From NCBI GenBank assembly GCA_001780825.1, contig MFIX01000027.1:1-10060 (forward strand): a stretch of 10,060 bases of DNA, written 5' to 3'. Source of the stretch: Candidatus Glassbacteria bacterium RIFCSPLOWO2_12_FULL_58_11. Its GTDB lineage: Bacteria; Gemmatimonadota; Glassbacteria; GWA2-58-10. The notes beneath the pieces are model-generated. The model saw nothing but the letters and a program-made list of their open reading frames with translations. It ran no database searches and had not been told where the DNA came from. The position numbers and the translations under genes were made by a program. Of the stretch, positions 1 to 7,132 are shown one piece after another. Positions within the stretch are counted from its first letter, which is position 1. Every line of letters starts with the position of its first letter.

Positions 1-1
1 A

Positions 2-535
2 ACCGCCCTTTACCCGACTGAAAGCCCGGGGCCGGGAGTCCTGATATTTACGCCCGGAACCGAGGGAATCATCGATGAGCTCCGGGTAAGCCTACTGGCC
101 CGCAAGCTAAAGCAGGGCGCCCCAAAAGATATTAAGGCTGTGCTTTATCTGTCGGAAAACAAGGGCCGAACCTGGAGCGAGCTCGAGAGTTTCACGCCCG
201 AGCCGGAACACACCCTCGAGGGGGCCTGGTTCAACCATATAATGCGCGGCCGGAGTATAAGCGGAGCGGAAAGCCTGCTGAAACTGGAAATATCCGGCGG
301 CGGCCTGGCTAAAGTCGCGGTCTCGAGCCTGGTGCGCGCCAGCCTGAAATCTCCCTCGACTCTCCGGATCAACCACGTCTATCACCAGGAGGGCGGAGCG
401 CGTCAGATCGTCAACTGGCTTTTCCCGCCGGGAGCCCAGAATTCAAGCTATGAGGTCGAGGTGCCAGAGGGAAAAATCCATAATGAATCCCTGACTTTCG
501 AGGCCCTGCCGCCGGATGCCGCAGGAAAAAAATAG
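2..535 (+). CDS. C-terminal part of an unrecognised beta-rich protein (start lies before the window)
   Basis: The frame is open from base 2 to a TAG at 533-535 without a stop, so 177 C-terminal residues are visible and the start is upstream. A GTG at 140 would give a shorter protein, but the reading frame before it looks equally protein-like, so it is probably internal. The visible part alternates short hydrophobic and polar stretches typical of beta-sandwich domains, with no membrane segment. At visible residues 51-58 the motif SENKGRTW resembles an Asp-box (S-x-D-x-G-x-T-W) with Asn in place of Asp; Asp-boxes occur in sialidase-like beta-propellers and other secreted proteins. One such motif does not define a family. 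The gene lies 24 bases before a secreted alpha/beta hydrolase on the same strand, so co-transcription is likely. Family and function are not recognised. Confidence 0.75.
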   Translation, partial: TALYPTESPGPGVLIFTPGTEGIIDELRVSLLARKLKQGAPKDIKAVLYLSENKGRTWSELESFTPEPEHTLEGAWFNHIMRGRSISGAESLLKLEISGGGLAKVAVSSLVRASLKSPSTLRINHVYHQEGGARQIVNWLFPPGAQNSSYEVEVPEGKIHNESLTFEALPPDAAGKK

Positions 536-559
536 TTCAGGAATGGTCTGGAGGTAAGG

Positions 560-2794
560 ATGAGGTACAGGTGGTCAGCAGCGCTTATTCTGTTCTGCGC
601 AGTCATTTTGGCTCTGGCGGCCGAGCTTCGGGCGCAGGTGGACAGCCTCTGGCAGGTAATCCCGGATATCAACGCCCTGGATGATTACAATGTCACGACG
701 AACTCTCCGGCCCTGGCCAAGGCCCTGGAGGATGCCTCCCAGTATGTCCTGCGCTGGCAGCTCCCGCGGGACCAGCGGGCCTGGCAGGAGCGCAGGCAGG
801 TGGTCGAGGTATCTTTCCGCAAGGCGATCGGCCTGGAAAAGCTGCCACCCCGCACGCCGCTTTATGCCAGAATAGTTTCCAGCCACGATTTCGGCGATTA
901 CACTCTCGACAATGTCATCTTTTACAGCCGCCCGGATTTCCCGGTAACCGCCAACCTCTACCGGCCGAAAGCATCCGCCCCCGGCAAGCAACCCGCCGTG
1001 CTCTGCCCGATCGGGCACGCTCTGGACCGGGGCAAGGCCGACAGCGATATACAGGCCCGCTGTATCGAGCTGGCCCGGCTGGGGTTTGTCGTGCTGGTCT
1101 ATGATGCAATCGGCCACGGTGAGCGGGCGCTGCCCGGCAACTCGCACCACGAGGCCGGATTCGCCCTCCTGCCCCTGGGGGAGACTGTCGCCGGCTGGAT
1201 GGTCTGGGACAGCATGCGGGGTATCGATTACCTTCTTTCGCTGCCCGAGGTAGACCCGGAGCGGATCGGGATCACCGGCAACTCGGGCGGCGGACTGAAT
1301 TGCCTGTTCACCGCGGCTCTGGATGAGCGGATCAAATGCACGGCCCTGGCTGGTTTTGTATTCCAGTTTAGTAGCTGGATGCGCTATGGTGGAGCGCACT
1401 GCACCTGCGTGGCCCTGCCCGGACTTTACCGGGAGATGGAGTGGTTCGAGATCGCCGGATTGATCGCTCCGCGGGCCCTGCTGATGCTGCAGGGGACAGC
1501 CGATGACATCTTTCCGATCAGCTCGGCCAGGCTTGCCGGCCGTCAGACCGAGGCCCTCTATGCCCTGGATGGAGACGCAGGAAAGGCGAAATTCACACCG
1601 ATAGAAGGATATCCGCATGGTTATAGCCAGCCTTTCCGCGAGCAGATGTACGGCTGGATGCTGCGTTTCCTGATGGACCGGGGCGGCGGCGAACCCTACC
1701 CCGAGAACGGCGTGGAGCCGCTGGCCGAGGATGATCCGCGCCTGCTCTGCGACCCGGACGGCTCGGTGCTGAAATCCGCGAAAACCATGGTGCAACTGGC
1801 CCGGGAGGCCGCGGAGAAAGTCTTCGAGAAACTGCCTGCCGGAGGCTCTAAGGAGATAAGGAAAATAGCGCAAAGTTATGTTACCGCTCTTGCCGCGCCG
1901 CCGGACCGCGAGCCCCATCACCTGATGCCCTTGGTGCGGGAGCGCTCCTCCCAGGGAAAAGCGGTCCTGGAAAAAATCTATTTCTTAAGCGAAATCGGCC
2001 AGCCGATACCGGGCCTGCTCTGGCTGCCGGACAGTGTTGCCGGCGCAAAGCCGCCCCGGCGCACGGTGCTTATCGTGGATGAGCGGGGCAAGGCCGCGGT
2101 AGCCGCCTCGAATCTGGTCGAGCCGCTGCTGGCGCACGGGTTCGCGGTGCTCTCCGTGGACCTGCGGGGCCGGGGGGAGACCCTGGGCCGGATCGGCAAC
2201 ACGCGGGATAACAACTATCATCTGCTCTGGCATTCCATACTCTGGGGCAGGCCGATAGCCGGCAGGCGGGCTTTTGACCTGATCCGCGCGCTGGATTTTG
2301 TCGAAAGCCGGAAAGACCTGTCCAGCGAGAGCTTAACCGTGGTCGGGATTGGGGATGAGTCTCTTCCGGTGCTGCTGGCCGCGGCAGCGGACAAGCGGAT
2401 CAGCCGGGTGGTGGCCTCCGACTATTTGAGCAGTTTCCTCTCGGCGATGGTAACCGCCAAAGCCGCCTCCAGGCCGGAATACCTGAAAATCTGGAACTCC
2501 ATGGCGATGAACTGGGGCAAGATCGAGGGCGCCGGCCTCAGGGTGGACCTGGGGACTGTGCTGCCGGGCGTTCTAGAGATCGGTGATCTGCCTGATCTTG
2601 CGGCGCTGATCGCACCCCGGCCGCTGGTGTTCTTCCGGATACGGGATGGCGGAAGCGCGGGCGTGTTTCAGCAGGTGAAACGCTTCCAGAGTGTCCTGGC
2701 AGCCGCCGACCCGGCTAAACCCGGCTGGGCTAAGTTCTATCCGGACAGAGTGCTTGATCCGGCCATGCTCATTAGCTTGATAGAGTCTGACTGA
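560..2794 (+). CDS. Secreted tandem alpha/beta hydrolase, acetylxylan-esterase/dienelactone-hydrolase-like
   Basis: The 744-residue protein starts at an ATG preceded by GGAGGTAAGG at good spacing. Residues 1-26 look like a signal peptide ending near LRAQ, so it is probably periplasmic or secreted. The first alpha/beta hydrolase domain (about 90-375) has the nucleophile elbow GNSGG with Ser242, the acid in GTADDIFP (Asp315 or 316) and His353 in YPHGYS, a complete catalytic triad. It also has the strand-turn motifs CPIGH (149-153) and YDAIGHGER (181-189), seen in acetylxylan-esterase-like families. A second, weaker copy of the fold spans about 460-740: VDLRGRGE at 533-540 and APRPLVFF at 685-692 match the first domain, but the elbow reads GIGDE (596-600) with Gly598 where Ser should be, and the His region reads YPDRV. 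It is therefore probably non-catalytic. The likely role is hydrolysis of an ester on a polysaccharide or related polymer; the substrate cannot be read from the sequence. It probably shares an operon with the preceding gene. Confidence 0.9.
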   Translation: MRYRWSAALILFCAVILALAAELRAQVDSLWQVIPDINALDDYNVTTNSPALAKALEDASQYVLRWQLPRDQRAWQERRQVVEVSFRKAIGLEKLPPRTPLYARIVSSHDFGDYTLDNVIFYSRPDFPVTANLYRPKASAPGKQPAVLCPIGHALDRGKADSDIQARCIELARLGFVVLVYDAIGHGERALPGNSHHEAGFALLPLGETVAGWMVWDSMRGIDYLLSLPEVDPERIGITGNSGGGLNCLFTAALDERIKCTALAGFVFQFSSWMRYGGAHCTCVALPGLYREMEWFEIAGLIAPRALLMLQGTADDIFPISSARLAGRQTEALYALDGDAGKAKFTPIEGYPHGYSQPFREQMYGWMLRFLMDRGGGEPYPENGVEPLAEDDPRLLCDPDGSVLKSAKTMVQLAREAAEKVFEKLPAGGSKEIRKIAQSYVTALAAPPDREPHHLMPLVRERSSQGKAVLEKIYFLSEIGQPIPGLLWLPDSVAGAKPPRRTVLIVDERGKAAVAASNLVEPLLAHGFAVLSVDLRGRGETLGRIGNTRDNNYHLLWHSILWGRPIAGRRAFDLIRALDFVESRKDLSSESLTVVGIGDESLPVLLAAAADKRISRVVASDYLSSFLSAMVTAKAASRPEYLKIWNSMAMNWGKIEGAGLRVDLGTVLPGVLEIGDLPDLAALIAPRPLVFFRIRDGGSAGVFQQVKRFQSVLAAADPAKPGWAKFYPDRVLDPAMLISLIESD

Positions 2795-2829
2795 ATAGTG
2801 CATTTCTGATTTTTGAGGGGTGATTAAAA

Positions 2830-3996
2830 ATGAATGTTTTGATGATCGTGATATTTGCCGTTGGCTTTATTGCGGGAATAGTTGTAGCCTTGCTCTGGAA
2901 ATTCCTTCAACTAAGGAAAACTGCGGAAATTGTCGAGGAGGTGTACCGCAGAAATGAATCCCAGCTCAGGGATAGTTTCGGACAGATGTCTCTCGATGCG
3001 CTGGCGAAATCGATAGAAATCGCCCAGAAAAATGTCCAGGCCCTGGGGGCCAAAGAGTTGGATTCGAAGAAGGGCCTGATCGATCAGCAACTGCAGAATA
3101 TGACCGGCGAGCTGAAGAAAATGTCCGATTTGGTCAAGGAAATCGAAAAGGACCGGGAAAAGAAGTTCGGTGAAATCACCACTCAGCTTAAAACCACAGG
3201 CGAACAGACCGCCCAGCTCGTTCAATCGACCAGTACCCTGCGCGAGGCCCTGGCCAGCACCAAGGTAAGAGGGCAGTGGGGGGAAAGAATGGCCGAGGAC
3301 GTTCTGCGGCTGGCCGGGTTTATCGAAAACGTCAACTATGAAAAGCAGAAAGCCATCGAGGGAGTCGGCACGCGGCCGGATTTTACATTTCTGCTGCCGG
3401 ACCAGCTCAAGCTCAACATGGATGTCAAATTCCCGCTGGACAATTACCTGAGATACATCGAGGTCGCATCCGAGCCGGAAAAGGCGGAGTACCTGAAAAG
3501 GTTCCTGAAGGATGTCCGCTCGCGGATCAAGGAGATCACCACGCGGGACTACATCAACCCGGAACAGAACACAGTTGACTATGTCCTGCTGTTCATCCCC
3601 AACGAGCAGATTTACACGTTTATTCACGAGCAGGACAGCACGATCCTGGATGAAGGGCTGAAGAACCGGGTGGTATTCTGCTCCCCGATCACGCTCTTTG
3701 CCATTTTGGCCGTGATCCGGCAGGCTTTGGATAATTTCTCCCTCGAGAAAACCTCGAACGAGATTTTATCCCTGCTGGGCCGCTTCAAAAAGCAATGGGA
3801 TGAATTTATCGGTAAATTCGAGACCCTGGGCAAGCGCATCTCCGATGTGCAAAAGGAATATGAGTCGCTGACTACGACACGCAGGCGCCAGTTGGAGAAG
3901 CCGCTGAATAAAATTGAAGAACTGAGGACCCGCCGCGAGCTGCCGATTGCAACTGCCGAAGAGGAAAGTGAAGCAGCCGGGGAGGAGGAATCTTGA
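2830..3996 (+). CDS. rmuC: RmuC family DNA recombination protein
   Basis: This 388-residue protein has the RmuC layout. Residues 3-25 form one N-terminal membrane helix. A long coiled coil runs from about 28 to 140 (many Glu, Lys, Gln and Leu in heptads). The conserved domain follows, with KVRGQWGERMAEDVL at 145-159, RPDF at 182-185, NMDVKFPLDNY at 196-206 and VDYVLLFIPNE at 249-259. RmuC proteins are predicted to carry a PD-(D/E)XK nuclease-like fold; Asp184, Asp198 and Lys200 fit that signature. In E. coli, rmuC limits recombination at inverted repeats; the biochemical activity is still inferred. The C-terminal tail (about 375-388) is very acidic. The ATG start has GAGGGG about nine bases upstream. 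The gene lies 35 bases after the hydrolase on the same strand and converges on the methyltransferase gene. Its 3' side has no U-tract hairpin on the plus strand. Confidence 0.95.
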   Translation: MNVLMIVIFAVGFIAGIVVALLWKFLQLRKTAEIVEEVYRRNESQLRDSFGQMSLDALAKSIEIAQKNVQALGAKELDSKKGLIDQQLQNMTGELKKMSDLVKEIEKDREKKFGEITTQLKTTGEQTAQLVQSTSTLREALASTKVRGQWGERMAEDVLRLAGFIENVNYEKQKAIEGVGTRPDFTFLLPDQLKLNMDVKFPLDNYLRYIEVASEPEKAEYLKRFLKDVRSRIKEITTRDYINPEQNTVDYVLLFIPNEQIYTFIHEQDSTILDEGLKNRVVFCSPITLFAILAVIRQALDNFSLEKTSNEILSLLGRFKKQWDEFIGKFETLGKRISDVQKEYESLTTTRRRQLEKPLNKIEELRTRRELPIATAEEESEAAGEEES

Positions 3997-4040
3997 ATTA
4001 GCGAACCGTGGGTGAAGTGATTTGAAAAATTGAAAATTAT

Positions 4041-4087
4041 TGGGAAAAAAGAAAAAAATGTAGGGGCGCAGCATGCTGCGCCCCTAC
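4041..4087 (-). terminator. Intrinsic terminator of the SpoU methyltransferase gene
   Basis: Read on the minus strand, a perfect 12-bp-arm hairpin (4060-4087, central CATG) is followed at once by a T-rich run broken by a single C (complement of 4042-4059). This lies 115-160 bases after the methyltransferase stop and is the textbook layout of a Rho-independent terminator. On the plus strand the hairpin is followed by CGGCC, so it should not terminate rmuC efficiently. The hairpin is itself a REP-like palindrome (separate entry). Confidence 0.75.
4060..4087. repeat. REP-like palindrome, copy A
   Basis: A perfect 28-bp palindrome: GTAGGGGCGCAG, then CATG, then the exact reverse complement CTGCGCCCCTAC. 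It shares the head GTAGGGG with the elements at 4796-4875 and 6331-6355, followed by a different self-complementary stem in each. Unlike the others it carries the head on both sides, so it has no orientation. It lies between two convergent genes, the usual place for repetitive extragenic palindromes. Confidence 0.8.
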
Positions 4088-4201
4088 GGCCATTTTAAGT
4101 CCTGATTGGCTTTCCAGGCGCGATAAAACCCGAAAACTTAATTTTCCACTCTCCTTTAGCGGATTTGCGCGGAAACTCGCACCATTCCTTTGCCTTAGCG
4201 C

Positions 4202-4741
4202 TCATTCCTTCCCCAATTCCCCCCACTGGCGCAGTATTTCGAAAAGAGCGATCCCGAGAGCCACCGAAACATTGAGGCTGTTCTTGTAGCCCAGCAGCGG
4301 AATCTCGATTATCCGGTCCGCGGCGGCGAGAGTCTCCCGGCTCAGGCCCAGGGCTTCATTACCCAAAATGAGTGCTACCGGCCTGGGTATCTTTGTCCGG
4401 TAGAGCGAAACGCTTTTCGAGGTGGTTTCCAGGGCGAACAGCGGCAGACCCTGAGCTTTCAATTTTTCTATCGCCTCTCCGGCTGAGGCGACATGCTCGT
4501 GGGGCACGAATTCCCAGGCGCCCATCGAGGTCTTGAGCACCTTTTCATTGGGCGGATGGGCCGTGATCCCGCAGGTGATCAGCTTCTCCACCCGGGCGCT
4601 CTCGCAACTGCGGAAAATCGCTCCGACATTGAAGCTGCTGCGCAGGTTTTCCAGTACCAGAGTGACCGGCAGGCGCGGAAGGCGGGAATACTGCTCGATC
4701 GGGACAGCGCGGTCATGATGGCGCTGAACGATATCATCCAT
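4202..4741 (-). CDS. TrmH/SpoU family RNA 2'-O-ribose methyltransferase
   Basis: The 179-residue protein has the three SpoU motifs in order: motif 1 SSFNVGAIFR (35-44, with Asn38 and Arg44), motif 2 LILGNEALGLS (124-134, Glu129) and motif 3 IEIPLLGYKNSLNVSVA (145-161, with Ser155 and Asn157). These form the deep trefoil knot that binds S-adenosylmethionine and place it among enzymes that methylate the ribose 2'-OH of tRNA or rRNA. The segment GITAHPPNEKVLKTSMGAWE (58-77) resembles the short single-domain subgroup of the family. There is no N-terminal L30e-like substrate domain as in RlmB, so the RNA target cannot be named. The ATG at 4741 leaves about 25 residues before the first strand, which suits the family; the ribosome site is weak (GGGGA about nine bases upstream). 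It follows asnS on the same strand after a 194-base gap holding a repeat pair, and ends at a terminator at 4087-4041. Confidence 0.93.
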   Translation of the reverse strand: MDDIVQRHHDRAVPIEQYSRLPRLPVTLVLENLRSSFNVGAIFRSCESARVEKLITCGITAHPPNEKVLKTSMGAWEFVPHEHVASAGEAIEKLKAQGLPLFALETTSKSVSLYRTKIPRPVALILGNEALGLSRETLAAADRIIEIPLLGYKNSLNVSVALGIALFEILRQWGELGKE

Positions 4742-4795
4742 TCCGGTAATCCCCGGTTCACAGACCCGAATTATTCATAAAATACAACAAATCCC

Positions 4796-4875
4796 GTAGG
4801 GGCGGACCCATGTGTCCGCCCGTCGTATGAAAATTTTTCAATGGTAATCGGGAGCACACGTGGGTGCTCCCCTAC
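4796..4875. repeat. Inverted pair of REP-like hairpins (REPIN/BIME-like), copies B and C
   Basis: Copy B starts at 4796 on the plus strand with head GTAGGGG and forms an 8-bp stem (4800-4807 with 4814-4821). Copy C is on the minus strand, with its head at 4875-4869 and an 8-bp stem (4850-4857 with 4864-4871). About 25 AT-rich bases separate them, so the 80-bp unit ends in GTAGGGG and CCCCTAC. Over their first 27 bases B and C differ at five places. Four of these form two compensated stem pairs (C:G to A:T and G:C to C:G) and the fifth is in the loop, so the stem structure appears to be kept. The unit fills most of the gap between asnS and the methyltransferase gene. Confidence 0.8.
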
Positions 4876-4935
4876 AGAAAACGCAAATGATAATATTATG
4901 TGAATTAACCTGGCTAAGATAATTTCATACGGGAC

Positions 4936-6282
4936 TCAAAAATCCGCATTACCCGGCGTGCGCGGGAAGGGGATCACATCGCGGATATTCGCCATCCCGG
5001 AAAGAAAGAGCAGGGTCCGCTCGAGGCCCATACCAAATCCGCTGTGGATCGCGGTGCCGAAGCGCCTAGTGTCGAGATACCAGCTATAGTTCTCCTCGCT
5101 CAGGCCGAGCAGGCGGATGCGCCGGGTCAGGACATCCAGGCGCTCCTCGCGCTGGCTTCCGCCGATTATCTCGCCGATCCGCGGCAGCAGCACATCCATC
5201 GCCCCCACGGTTTTGCCGTCATCATTGAGCCGCATGTAGAAGGGCTTGATCGAGGCCGGATAGTCATGGATAATCACCGGCGCGCCGATCTTTTCCTCGC
5301 TCAGGTAGCGCTCGTGCTCGGTCTGGATGTCGCAGCCCCAATCGACCGGGAATTCGAAGCTCTTGCCGCTTGCCTTGAGCATTCCGATAGCCTCGGTGTA
5401 ACTCAAGCGCTCGAACGGCTTCCCGATGATCCCCTCGAGCTGGGCCAGCAGGCCCTTCTGATACCAGCGCTCCATGAACTCGAGGTCCTCCCGGTCATGC
5501 TCGAGCATATAGACCAGCAGGGCCTTGAGGAACTCCTCGGCCAGGTCCATGTTGTCCTGAAGGTCATAGAAAACCATCTCCGGCTCGACCATCCAGAATT
5601 CGGAAAGGTGGCGCGGCGTGTTCGAGTTCTCCGCGCGGAAAGTCGGGCCGAAAGTATAGACCTCGCTCAGGCCCAGAGCCAGCAGCTCGGCCTCGAGCTG
5701 GCCGCTGACTGTCAGGTAGGCCGGTTTGCCGAAAAATTCTTTATCGCCGGGGGCCGAGACCTGGAACATCTGGCCGGCGCCCTCGCAGTCGCTGGTGGTG
5801 ATAATCGGCGCGTGGATATAGAAAAAGCCCTTGTCCCGGAAGAAGCTGTGGATGCCCTGCGATAGATGGCTGCGCATCCGGAAGACCGCGGCGTAAGTGT
5901 TGGTGCGGACCCGCAGGTGGGCCTTGGTGCGCAGGAATTCGAGCGTGTGCTTTTTCTTCTGGATCGGATAGGTCTCCGGGTCCGCCGCGCCAAGAAGCGC
6001 CAGGCGGCTGGCCTTAAGCTCGAATTTCTGACCCTGGCCCGGGCTGTCCACCAGCTTGCCTTCCACCGCCACCGAACAGCCGGTGTGGACCTCATTAAGC
6101 AGACTGAATCCCTCGGTCTGGGGGTCGATCACCACCTGCAGTCCGGCCATCGAGCTGCCATCGGTCAGGTCGATAAACGCTACCTGCGGGGAGTTGCGCA
6201 CAGAGCGGACCCAGCCGGCGGCCTTAATCTCCGCGCCAGCGCTTTGGCTGGAGAGGATCTGTTTGACTTTGAGGCGCTGCAT
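4936..6282 (-). CDS. asnS: Asparaginyl-tRNA synthetase
   Basis: This cytoplasmic enzyme charges tRNA-Asn with asparagine using ATP. It is a class IIb synthetase of 448 residues, close to the usual length (about 465). Numbered from the ATG at 6282: an OB-fold anticodon-binding domain at about 17-102 (AGWVRSVRNSPQVAFIDLTD at 22-41), then the class II catalytic core. Motif 2 contains FRAENSNTPRHLSEFWMVEP (215-234) and motif 3 contains GFGMGLERTLLFLSGM (415-430), ending in DVIPFPRTPGNADF. The TPRH and the final GNA(D/E)F ending are typical of AsnRS rather than AspRS. A TTG codon three bases upstream could extend it by one residue, but AGAGGT seven bases before the ATG favours the ATG. The gene runs toward the methyltransferase. 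Its leader contains a REP-like palindrome about 50 bases before the start. Presence of AsnRS means the cell can charge tRNA-Asn directly. Confidence 0.97.
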   Translation of the reverse strand: MQRLKVKQILSSQSAGAEIKAAGWVRSVRNSPQVAFIDLTDGSSMAGLQVVIDPQTEGFSLLNEVHTGCSVAVEGKLVDSPGQGQKFELKASRLALLGAADPETYPIQKKKHTLEFLRTKAHLRVRTNTYAAVFRMRSHLSQGIHSFFRDKGFFYIHAPIITTSDCEGAGQMFQVSAPGDKEFFGKPAYLTVSGQLEAELLALGLSEVYTFGPTFRAENSNTPRHLSEFWMVEPEMVFYDLQDNMDLAEEFLKALLVYMLEHDREDLEFMERWYQKGLLAQLEGIIGKPFERLSYTEAIGMLKASGKSFEFPVDWGCDIQTEHERYLSEEKIGAPVIIHDYPASIKPFYMRLNDDGKTVGAMDVLLPRIGEIIGGSQREERLDVLTRRIRLLGLSEENYSWYLDTRRFGTAIHSGFGMGLERTLLFLSGMANIRDVIPFPRTPGNADF

Positions 6283-6330
6283 CAAATCTACCTCTGCGGT
6301 ATATGGTAATTTGCTGAAAAATAGCAGCTT

Positions 6331-6355
6331 GGGGCACGGTGCACCGTGCCCCTAC
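6331..6355 (-). repeat. REP-like palindrome in the asnS leader, copy D
   Basis: A perfect 22-bp palindrome (6331-6352, GGGGCACGGTG and its complement) is joined to CTAC at 6352-6355, so on the minus strand it begins with GTAGGGG like the other copies. The opposite side lacks the head, which gives it an orientation along asnS transcription. It starts 49 bases upstream of the asnS ATG and would form a very stable hairpin if it lies in the mRNA leader. Confidence 0.75.
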
Positions 6356-6410
6356 GGCACCGAGAGAATTTCAATCTCTAAATAAATATTCATTTCAGCA
6401 TTAAGATAGC

Positions 6411-6441
6411 AAAAAAAAGCCCGCGGGGAAAGGCCGCGGGC
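6411..6441 (-). terminator. Intrinsic terminator of the small lipoprotein gene
   Basis: On the minus strand an 8-bp GC-only stem (GCCCGCGG at 6441-6434 pairing with CCGCGGGC at 6426-6419) with a seven-base loop is followed by eight T residues (complement of 6411-6418). It begins about 40 bases after the lipoprotein stop and separates that gene from asnS, which must therefore have its own promoter in 6283-6410. Confidence 0.9.
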
Positions 6442-6481
6442 AAAGTATATTTTAGAGAAAATCTTTTATCGAAGATTGCCC

Positions 6482-6907
6482 TCAGGAGGCTGTCCGGGAT
6501 TGTTTGACACCCAGTACCCGGATCGCCAGGGCTTTCATTTTACTGGGAGCGACATTGTCGCCTTTCTTCCGGTTGTCGAGGACAATCGCATTGGCACCCA
6601 GATCGGCCGCCTGCCTTTTGAGAGCATCCAGCATCTCGCTTTCGCCGACCAGCCTGGCGCTGGTGGTTACTTTTCCCAGGGATTCGTATTCCAGGTTTTT
6701 CACTTCCTCTTTCGAGCCATAGACAGTCACTACGCCGGTGTAAGGGGGATACTGGTTCCTGCCGGTCTGGGAAACAGTCCCCGGATCGCCCGGAAAGGCG
6801 GTGTTGCGCCGGCTTGAGTTGTGGGAGACATAGAAGCTATCGCAGGACAGGAGCAGAAGAAGCGGAACGAGCAGCATGATGAGAAAGACAAATGGACGCC
6901 GGTTCAT
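6482..6907 (-). CDS. Small lipoprotein with an RcsF/YbjQ-like C-terminal region
   Basis: The 141-residue protein begins MNRRPF followed by a long Leu-rich hydrophobic stretch (7-20) and the lipobox LLSC with Cys22, so signal peptidase II cleavage and lipid attachment are expected. Residues 23-57 are polar and Pro/Gly-rich, a likely linker. The C-terminal part (about 58-133) alternates strands and one helix: VVTVYGSKEEV, then EMLDALKRQAADLGANAIVL (91-110). The pattern of a helix ending in A..LGANA followed by a strand is shared by RcsF, DUF4156 and YbjQ-type small domains; this is a motif-level resemblance only. RcsF senses envelope stress, but the Cys residues that form its disulfides are absent here. 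GGGGT stands just before the ATG. The gene is transcribed away from the ECF sigma gene and has its own terminator, so it is probably monocistronic. Confidence 0.85.
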   Translation of the reverse strand: MNRRPFVFLIMLLVPLLLLLSCDSFYVSHNSSRRNTAFPGDPGTVSQTGRNQYPPYTGVVTVYGSKEEVKNLEYESLGKVTTSARLVGESEMLDALKRQAADLGANAIVLDNRKKGDNVAPSKMKALAIRVLGVKQSRTAS

Positions 6908-6990
6908 ATTTACCCCGCTGCTTAAGTCTGCATTTCTGACGGACTGTAAGTTTTTCCGTGAATCCGCCTTAAGCGAAATCGAAGCACTAT

Positions 6991-7022
6991 ATTATAAATC
7001 ATTGTACTATTTTAAATTTCAA
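6991..7022 (-). promoter_or_regulatory. Possible housekeeping-type promoter for the lipoprotein gene
   Basis: On the minus strand a perfect TATAAT (complement of 6991-6996) lies about 84 bases before the ATG, with TTGAAA (complement of 7017-7022) upstream. The 20-base spacing is longer than the normal 16-18, so the -35 assignment is doubtful. The whole stretch is AT-rich. Confidence 0.3.
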
Positions 7023-7089
7023 AGAGCAACGCGAGATTAAGAATTATTTGTTGGACACCGGAGTTGCCTCAGCATCCGATCTGCATATT

Positions 7090-7117
7090 TGTACAAAGAT
7101 TTAGCTGGTACGGTTCC
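7090..7117 (-). promoter_or_regulatory. Possible divergent ECF-type promoter facing the lipoprotein gene
   Basis: GGTTCC at 7112-7117 reads GGAACC on the minus strand, the same -35 word as the sigma gene promoter. Sixteen bases further is TGTACA (7095-7090), only a partial match to the -10 of that promoter. It points toward the lipoprotein gene, with a leader of about 180 bases. Together with the sigma gene box it forms a 7-bp inverted repeat. Confidence 0.25.
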
Positions 7118-7132
7118 AGAAAGAATTTTTTT

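Noticed and set aside
575..1921. Long open frame on the minus strand (448 codons) opposite the tandem hydrolase
   Set aside because: It is a mirror of a GC-rich gene with strong third-position bias. Its translation lacks any recognisable domain, while the plus strand carries a full triad and signal peptide.
2911..3627. Open frame of 238 codons on the minus strand opposite rmuC
   Set aside because: It is complementary to the conserved RmuC coiled coil and core and has no own features.
4796..4875. The inverted hairpin pair as an intrinsic terminator for asnS
   Set aside because: Neither hairpin is followed by a clear T-run on the minus strand, so asnS may read through into the methyltransferase gene.
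5044..5865. Open frame of 273 codons on the plus strand opposite asnS
   Set aside because: asnS has all class II motifs across this region; the opposite frame is an antisense artefact.
6283..6285. TTG as the asnS start
   Set aside because: The ATG directly after it has the better spacing to AGAGGT, and the difference is one residue.
4060..6355. The GTAGGGG palindromes as a CRISPR array
   Set aside because: They are far apart, differ in sequence, and lack regular spacers or cas genes.
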